64,000 nt of DNA from Chlorops oryzae (Eukaryota; Arthropoda; Insecta; Diptera; Chloropidae): the NCBI GenBank assembly GCA_020466095.1, contig CM035807.1:117479624-117543623 (forward strand). The letters are read 5' to 3'. The notes under the pieces were generated by a model. It was not told the DNA's origin. It saw only the letters and a list, made by a program, of their open reading frames with translations, and did not search any database. The position numbers and the translations under genes are program-made. Positions 59,101-64,000 of the stretch are shown here, in pieces (position 1 is the stretch's first letter; each line of letters opens with the position of its first letter).

Positions 59101-61038
59101 CTAATTTAAAAAAAAAAATGATAAAAATCATCAAAAGATCGATTAACCCATTAACGCCCACACATAAAAAATAGCCTTCAATTTTTAAAATTATATTTAT
59201 ATATGAATTTAATGTTTTTAATGGTTTTCCAGAAAATGACTGGGCGGTAATGGATTAAATACGTAAGGTTTTAGCCGGATATGTTTCTATTTTATGTAAA
59301 TTTTTTGATTCGATGCTTATGCGTTCGATTTACTGTGATTTACATTCAAAAAAAGTTGAAATATTTTTTTTTTTTTTGTTCCTGGGATCTACAACTTCAG
59401 GATTCGATATCTCGAAAATGGCCACTAACTTCGGAAAATGACTAGCCCCATTGGAATCATCGTAGTCGAATTAGGATTACCCACTAGGACTACCCGTTGT
59501 TTAGATTTCCGACCAGCACAGTGTTATTATTATTTTTTGTTTCTAATTTCTTTACAATTTTCTGCCTTTGTTTGATCTCTTAATTTTTTTACTCTCGTTT
59601 TGTCTATTTTAAGTTGCGTTGTCTATTTTAAGTTGTAATCAGGGCGTATTTGGCCAGGCGCTGGCAGTAGAAACTGTATTCTTCTTATTTTTTCAACTCG
59701 GAACTGTCAAACTTTCTATTGAATTTCGTTTGCTGCTTACATTTCTGAACGAAATTAAAAATTTGTATGTTCAAAAAAAAAAAATGTATACAAACGTCAG
59801 CTAATTTTGATATTTCTGAGTTTTTATAAGTACATTAGTTCTGTTCCCGTACTACACGAAACTGCCCAAAACTGTCAAATCTTAGCGAAAACTGTTACCG
59901 CACTGAACGATTGTGCAAATGTGACAGATTTTGACAGAGCATTTGTCTTTTTCTTCTGTCAAAATCTCTCTCAGTTGCTCAATCGTGAAGTATGGTAACA
60001 ATTTTCTGTAAAATTGGGCAGTTTTGGTCAGTTTCGTGCAGTATGGGAACAGACCTATTGTTGTTGTACTACTGCCACCATCTTGTTAAATACGCCTTGG
60101 TTGTAATTTTGTTTTTTTTTTTTTTTTCTCTACTATATTTCACTACACATTTATTTAAAAATACTTTATTCCAACTGTTTGGTAACTACGAATGGCAATT
60201 TTTTACCCGACTTTGGGTACATCGCTTAGTATTTTGAAGACGACGACACAATATTTTATTCACCACCCGAACAAGAAATTCAAAGAACAGGTGCGTTGAT
60301 CAAAAATGAAATCTTTTTGTATAAAGACAGTAATCTCTTTTTTCAAAATTGTTGATTGCAAACATATCTTTTTTCCAAAAATTGAATACGATTTGAATAT
60401 TAGTAAAGATAGCTAGATTATCGCTTTGCTCTTTTCACATATTTAGTGCCAGTACAATTTACCCAGGCCAATTTTTGTATATGTAAGGCGGCTTTTTTTT
60501 AAATTTCTGAACTCATATATTCGTCATATAACTGATAAGTGGATTTGATGCCAACGATAACTGCAAAGGTCAGAATAGTAATCTTTTCTAGATCTTGATT
60601 TAAAAAAATTTAGTTCAATGTTTTACTTTTAAAATATTTAAAAAACCCAACAAACAGCATTATTTCAAAATGCTACTGTTGGTTATTAAGATATAGAACT
60701 CCGCACAATCATTAAAAACGGATTTGGTCTCTTTTTTTTTCAAAACTCTTTCATCTCGTCACGTTGCAGAATCCTCAAACAATTTGTCCATAGTCCTATC
60801 CGCTTATCTATTTGAATAAAAAATATCACGCTAAGTGCTGTTTATATTAAAGTTTTTCCCTCTAGAATCTTTAATATTAACTGTATTGTTATTTAATACT
60901 GTGCTTGACACTTTTGCAGGACTATGTCAACATATTTCTGAGATGGATATTAAAATCGTAATCGTTTTTGCTGCCATCGTATTCGTAACAATTGCATCCA
61001 CAGTACTGTGTGCCATTAGTTTTATTGTAACAAAATGA
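47198..61038 (+). CDS. TTLL4: TTLL4-type tubulin polyglutamylase, twelve exons
   Basis: Coding exons 47198-47673, 49451-49983, 50432-50785, 50857-51204, 51311-51497, 51554-51724, 52860-52984, 53054-53493, 53782-53952, 54187-54465, 60230-60290 and 60920-61038 join in phase and give about 1087 residues. An in-frame TAA upstream supports the ATG. Residues 1-450 are low-complexity, with an acidic run (SSDDDDDGDDDFDNG). The TTL ATP-grasp domain spans about 575-885: KIGRKDSLWRSL, KWIIKPPASARGAGI, YIERPLLINGSKFDLRLYVL, CMHLTNYSINK and LLEVNISPSLHS hold the expected nucleotide- and metal-binding residues. The downstream region (LTPDDVRCLIVAEDE, PRYYNRL) matches TTLL4. The enzyme adds glutamate side chains to tubulin and other acidic proteins. 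The last two exons add an acidic linker and a hydrophobic helix (IKIVIVFAAIVFVTIASTVL) unusual for the family. Likely poly(A) signal AATAAA near 61259. Exons 1-10 are near certain; exons 11-12 are moderate. Confidence 0.93.
47674..49450 (+). other. TTLL4 intron 1, possible large element
   Basis: TAAGGGTCGGT at 48061 and ACCGACCCTTA ending at 49021 could be the ends of an element of about 960 bp, but the inverted repeat is only about 11 bp before it diverges. Open frames inside (for example 48321-48506) show no recognisable protein. The rest of the intron is AT-rich with no feature. Confidence 0.35.
51725..52859 (+). other. TTLL4 intron 6
   Basis: This 1.1-kb intron separates two exons of the catalytic domain. 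It holds a short tandem repeat at 51907-51962 (AGTTAGGTAGCCAGAGTTTG, period about 14-16 bp) and a MITE-like element at 52232-52571. Confidence 0.7.
52232..52571. mobile_element. Element with TGGGTGCATTCAG ends
   Basis: TGGGTGCATTCAG at the left and CTGAATGCACCCA at the right are perfect 13-bp inverted repeats around 340 bp. Inner parts are partly complementary (ACTGAACG / CGCTCAGT). No open frame. Confidence 0.7.
55338..55728. mobile_element. Element with TTACCCAGTGGGAAAAA ends
   Basis: TTACCCAGTGGGAAAAA at the left and TTTTTCCCGCTGGGTAA at the right form a 17-bp inverted repeat with one mismatch around 391 bp. Inside, ATTACCGATTTCGCTTA (55416) and TAAGGGAAATCGGTAAG (55593) form a second inverted pair. 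No open frame. Confidence 0.75.
57333..57460. mobile_element. MITE, GGGGTATTCACAAAGGCG family, copy 3
   Basis: AGGGGTATTCACAAAGGCGT at the left and CGACGCCTTTGTGAATACT at the right enclose 128 bp. The last bases of the right end have changed (ACTAAG for ACCCCT). The interior resembles copies 1 and 2 (GTTAAAAAC, TTGCACAACTTTTTAAGCA). Confidence 0.85.
57465..57590. mobile_element. Hairpin element abutting the MITE at 57333
   Basis: GACCTCATGCAACGATTTAC at the left is mirrored by GTAAATGCGTTGCATGAGGA at the right. Inner arms (AACTGTCAAATTTTG / CAATTTTGACAGTTTTAC) pair as well, so most of the 126 bp can fold. Only four bases separate it from the neighbouring element. Confidence 0.85.
58431..58570. 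mobile_element. Hairpin element with TAAGCAATTCACAAGGTCTT ends
   Basis: The left arm (AAGCAATTCACAAGGTCTTC, then TCAAATCCCTT) pairs with the right arm (AAGGGACTTGAGAAGACGTT, then GTGAATTGCCTA) with a few mismatches, and the pairing continues through ATCCCC / GGGGAT. The length is 140 bp. No coding content. Confidence 0.85.
58575..59523. mobile_element. Foldback element with ~250-bp inverted arms
   Basis: Ends CACTGTGCTCGAATTGGAAA and (right, reverse) CACTGTGCTGGTCGGAAATC lead into long arms that match over about 250 bp each, including GGTAGTCCTAGTGGGTAATC, GGCTAGTCATTTTCCGAAGT, GAGATATCGAATCCTGAAGT and GTAAATCACAGTAAATCGAA. The centre is AT-rich and carries a nested hairpin at 58850-59021. 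No transposase frame is present. Confidence 0.9.
58850..59021. mobile_element. Hairpin nested in the foldback element
   Basis: TAAGGTGCTTTCCATTAATT at the left and TTAATGGACAGCACCTTA at the right form the ends. Inner arms AAGATTTTTATTTCTGTTTT / AAAACAGTAATAAAAATCTT and TCTTAAATCTTTGCGC / GCGCAAAGACTTAAGA pair closely. It sits inside the loop side of the larger element and so inserted later. Confidence 0.85.
59642..60098. mobile_element. Second copy of the MITE at 22374, split by an insertion
   Basis: The left part (GGGCGTATTTGGCCAGGCG, then TTTTTTCAACTCGGAACTGT, CATTTCTGAACG) and the right part (ATTGTTGTTGTACTACTGCC then ACCATCTTGTTAAATACGCC) match the two halves of the element at 22374-22599. 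About 212 bp of unrelated sequence at 59841-60052 separates them. Confidence 0.85.
59841..60052. mobile_element. MITE with CTGTTCCCGTACTACACGAA ends, nested
   Basis: CTGTTCCCGTACTACACGAA plus ACTGCCCAAAACTG at the left is mirrored by CAGTTTTGGTCAGTTTCGTG plus CAGTATGGGAACAG at the right, a ~34-bp inverted repeat with four mismatches. Inner arms (TTGTGCAAATGTGACAG, CTGTCAAAATCTCTC) also pair. It interrupts the older MITE around it. Confidence 0.88.
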
Positions 61039-64000
61039 AAACCAGTAAACAATCGCGTATTAAACTTATACATAAAGACGTAATCAAAGAAATTTAAAAC
61101 GATTAAAATTTAAAAAATTTTTCTTAGACTGATTACTTTTTAAGTGAACTGTTTTTTGTCCTTTAAAATTTGAAAATTTGAAAATTTTTTCGAATGAATC
61201 GATTAAATCTATATATAGTAAATTGATGACGTTACGATTTTAGGTAAACTATTTAGTAAATAAACTAGCGTAGAAATTTTAAATACTAGATAAAAATTTT
61301 AAAGCATTGTTTATTATCTCTACCTTGTTTAATTTACCAGTTTTTCATCACTCACACTCGAATCATCTAAATTGACAGAAATAAACGAATATCTGTCCAA
61401 AGAACAACTTGTATTTTAAAAGATTCCGAATCTAAAACAATCTATATTCTGGCGTAGCGAATATTATAGACGCTTGAATGGGCCTTGAATATATTTTCAA
61501 GTTCTCAGCATTTGCTCTCGTTTGCTAGAAACTTTTCCATAGTCAAAATTGCCAGCAAAAGCACCAATCGTTGTGGGCTGAACTAATATAAAATACAAGT
61601 CTTAAATGACTTGAACAAACACATTCAGTTAAATAGTTTAAGGCAACATAACATATATAGTAAAAAAATTCTTACACTTCTCCACAAAATTTTCTTATAT
61701 GAACCTGTTTCACTCAAAAATTTATTGTTTATGTAAAGACCAACAATGGGAAATTAAATGCAATCTCGTTTTGTCAATGACGTTTTCGGATCATTTTTAG
61801 ATTGGATCACAGTAGTAAGCACGCGTGCTTCATCCTGAATTTATTTCTTAAAAATTGAATGGTCTGAAGCTACAAGTTATCTTCTTTAGATCGCTAGAAC
61901 TTTATTTATATATTTTTTAGTTAAAATACTTCTGCCACTAATAGAAAATTAATGTGGAATTGAAAAAATATTTTTTATTTAATACGATACGAAATTGAGT
62001 TTTGGTATAAATTTAAATCTTGCTCAATTTTGGCAAGCAGAAAATTTTCGATGCCCAAAATTACCATCACCATATTATCTTCCTTTAAGATTTTCCAACC
62101 AATCGTTTTTATTTTGAAAAACTTTTTTTATTTGCATAATATATTTTGACTTGTAATTCTACCTTAGGCAAAATCCGAAAATTTTTAAATATGCATAAGT
62201 TTATTTGATATTGATCTCGTAACGTAAGTTGAAGTTTAAGGAAATTTGTTATTTCGTATTTAGCGATTAACTTGTTTTTTAACATTCTTTCCTTTTTTTA
62301 TTTTGGATTTGTTTTTTCCGACTTAATCAAACCACTTGCGAATCATCCCTGTTCCTATTAAACCTCTGTCCATCGTGACACCCATCCCCTCCTCACTGCT
62401 CCAACCAATTTGTGCACATATTTACTAACTAGCACGTAACGTATAGGACTCAAGCGCTGACGATGCCAAAGCCGAAACGCTCGGGATTCTTCTACAAGAA
62501 AGGCCAGAATCGTAGCAATGTGTGGACATATTTAAGAACTCCGTATCTAGAACTTTCAAATAAATCACCATCACGCCAATCAAGTGAAAAAGAGGAAGAA
62601 GCACCAAATACATAACAAATTTATAGTGTTCAACTAAATAATGGGCTATAAAATGTAAGTGCTATAAAAAATGTTCGACTGGCTGTTTTTAAACGATTTT
62701 TTGAATTTCAGCTTCTTTGGGGAAAAACGATGGATCTCATACTTCTTCAAAGCGATGACCATATTTGGCGTATGAAATAATTTTTCGCAGTTTACTAACC
62801 GTATTAAAAAAACTGAAGAAACATGAATTTACATACAAGTCTTTAGGCTAAGAAAATCGTATTCACTAAAAAAAATGTGTTGTTTGTAGCATAATCAAAT
62901 TTTAGTTAGGTAATCTTGAGGAGCTGTATTTAAATAGAAGAAATTTATCAAGTGTTAATATGTCTCCTCATACGTTATATAAATATATTGATTCAAAAAT
63001 TACAGTGGTTCACAACTCTATTTCATAAACCAAACTTCTAACTGAATAACAACACAAAAAGTTTGTTGTATGTATTAGTTTCAACAACCAATATTTTAAA
63101 TGACAGCTTGGGGAAAGTTGAGAATCAAATGAAAACTCAATCACGTTCAAGTTGTTCTTTTTCTGAGCTTTTGTAGCTTTTGCAACAGATTCATATTACA
63201 CCCCATATTCGAATAAAAACTTTTTTCAAGTAAACTATCCACCACTATCGTGTTAATTATACGATGCCAAATTTACTTACGAATTGTATAAAGATTGGTG
63301 GACTTCTCACACATAGAACATTTGTTTTTAGTACTAGACGTGTGTGTAAACAAAATCGCATTTTTTAGGTCCATTGAGATAAATATTCTCATTCTTCTAT
63401 CTTCCATGTTTCGAACCCTGTATTAAGTATTGAACGAAGTCAACCCACCGCTTGAAAACAGAATTTTTCTGCTGACAAGCAATTGTGCAAATTATTTTTA
63501 AGTGTAACTGTATAAATAGCAAACATTTTCATAAAGAAATTACACTGGTCTGCAATGAAGTCCTCCTTTTGAGTTTGAATAGTGGCTCTAGTAGATTTTT
63601 GTCTGCCGCATAATTGAAAAATATCAAAAAAATTTCATCACGTAATTATTTCGAGAAAATCGCGTTTGCAATTTTTGGCACCATTGCTTCATTTGAACTA
63701 ATTTTTCCCAAATGTGGTTTAAGCTTTTTTAAAATTTTGAAAACGTTTGTATTTTTTAAACATCATTCTTCAATATTAAATCAAAAATAATTTAAAAATC
63801 TTTAAATGAATCGTGTAAAATGGTGCTCAAAGTAAAAAAAATTGAAGAAATTATATAAAATGTTCATTTTTTTTAGTTAAAATGAAAATAATTTAACCAT
63901 AAACAGCCTCCTTTTTATATCGATATCTTAAATGGCAGGCCAATGAATTATGTGCAGAACATATCAAACCTTTTCCACGATATAAAGGTTTCTCCAAAAC
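61039..64000. other. TTLL4 3' region and downstream
   Basis: The first part should be TTLL4 3' UTR (AATAAA near 61259). A candidate alternative last exon lies at 62447-62515. The rest (62.7-64 kb) is AT-rich with no gene or element I can support. Confidence 0.5.
62447..62515 (+). CDS. Candidate alternative last exon of TTLL4
   Basis: A TACTAAC branch-point match (62424-62430) precedes acceptor GTATAG|GACTC. Read in phase 0, as exon 10 would deliver it, the exon gives DSSADDAKAETLGILLQERP plus two residues and TAG. The product would be soluble, lacking the hydrophobic tail of exons 11-12. Another frame through the same DNA is also long and coding-like (MPKPKRSGFFYKKGQNRSNV onward to TAA at 62612-62614) and could be reached from exon 10 through the nearer AG at 62432. 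Which of these is used, if any, cannot be told from sequence. Confidence 0.35.
   Translation, partial: DSSADDAKAETLGILLQERPES

Larger units (their letters stand above)
54466..60229 (+). other. TTLL4 intron 10 (5.8 kb), packed with hairpin elements
   Basis: Elements occupy 55338-55728, 57333-57460, 57465-57590, 58431-58570, 58575-59523 and 59642-60098, two of them with nested insertions. A fragment near 55996-56050 (GTGTTGAATTTCGAAGAAGA) matches 23715-23750. The stretches 54500-55330 and 56050-57330 show nothing recognisable. The open frame at 57696-58031 (minus) has no family features. Confidence 0.65.

Overview
This is an AT-rich eukaryotic nuclear window. It has short exons, canonical GT-AG introns from about 50 bp to 15 kb, and dense short repeats and inverted-repeat elements. 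The gene content (a PIWI-clade Argonaute closest to Aubergine, a Pinocchio-like protein, TTLL4, a RUS1-family protein) points to a higher dipteran. A true fruit fly (Tephritidae) or a relative is my inference; no species can be named from the sequence alone. All gene models come from matching open exons, splice sites and reading phase by eye. Every junction listed keeps the frame unless I say otherwise.

Layout. (1) 2803-19160, plus strand: a four-exon Pinocchio-like gene (248 codons) with a 15.2-kb first intron full of repeats and a possible second promoter near 15.7 kb. (2) 20210-22064, minus strand: the 3' part of an RGS7BP/R9AP-type gene, tail to tail with the first. (3) 25047-26347: a complete but dead DD37E Tc1/mariner transposon with terminal inverted repeats and a TA duplication. 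(4) 26661-32933: a RUS1/RUSF1 (DUF647) gene whose first three exons and 5' flank lie in a ~2.5-kb tandem duplication; the second copy is broken by several small indels. (5) 33395-34150: a ~100-bp tandem repeat. (6) 35771-41961: a nine-exon PIWI gene (about 874 codons) with an intact D-D-H slicer triad but two single-base frameshifts. (7) 47198-61038: a twelve-exon TTLL4-type tubulin polyglutamylase (about 1087 codons), with a predicted C-terminal membrane helix in its last exon and a possible alternative last exon near 62.4 kb.

The genes do not form a pathway; they are separate housekeeping or tissue genes with mobile-element debris between them and in their introns. Clear element relics include a hairpin family with GGGGTATTCACAAAGGCG ends (three close copies and one diverged), a foldback element of about 950 bp with another hairpin nested in it, a MITE split by a second MITE, and two long repeats in opposite orientation at 8.6-9.5 and 10.3-11.2 kb.

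Small indels recur in coding sequence (the PIWI gene twice, the second RUS1 copy at least five times). Either these are young pseudogene lesions or the assembly carries uncorrected long-read errors and an unmerged haplotype. Raw reads would settle this.
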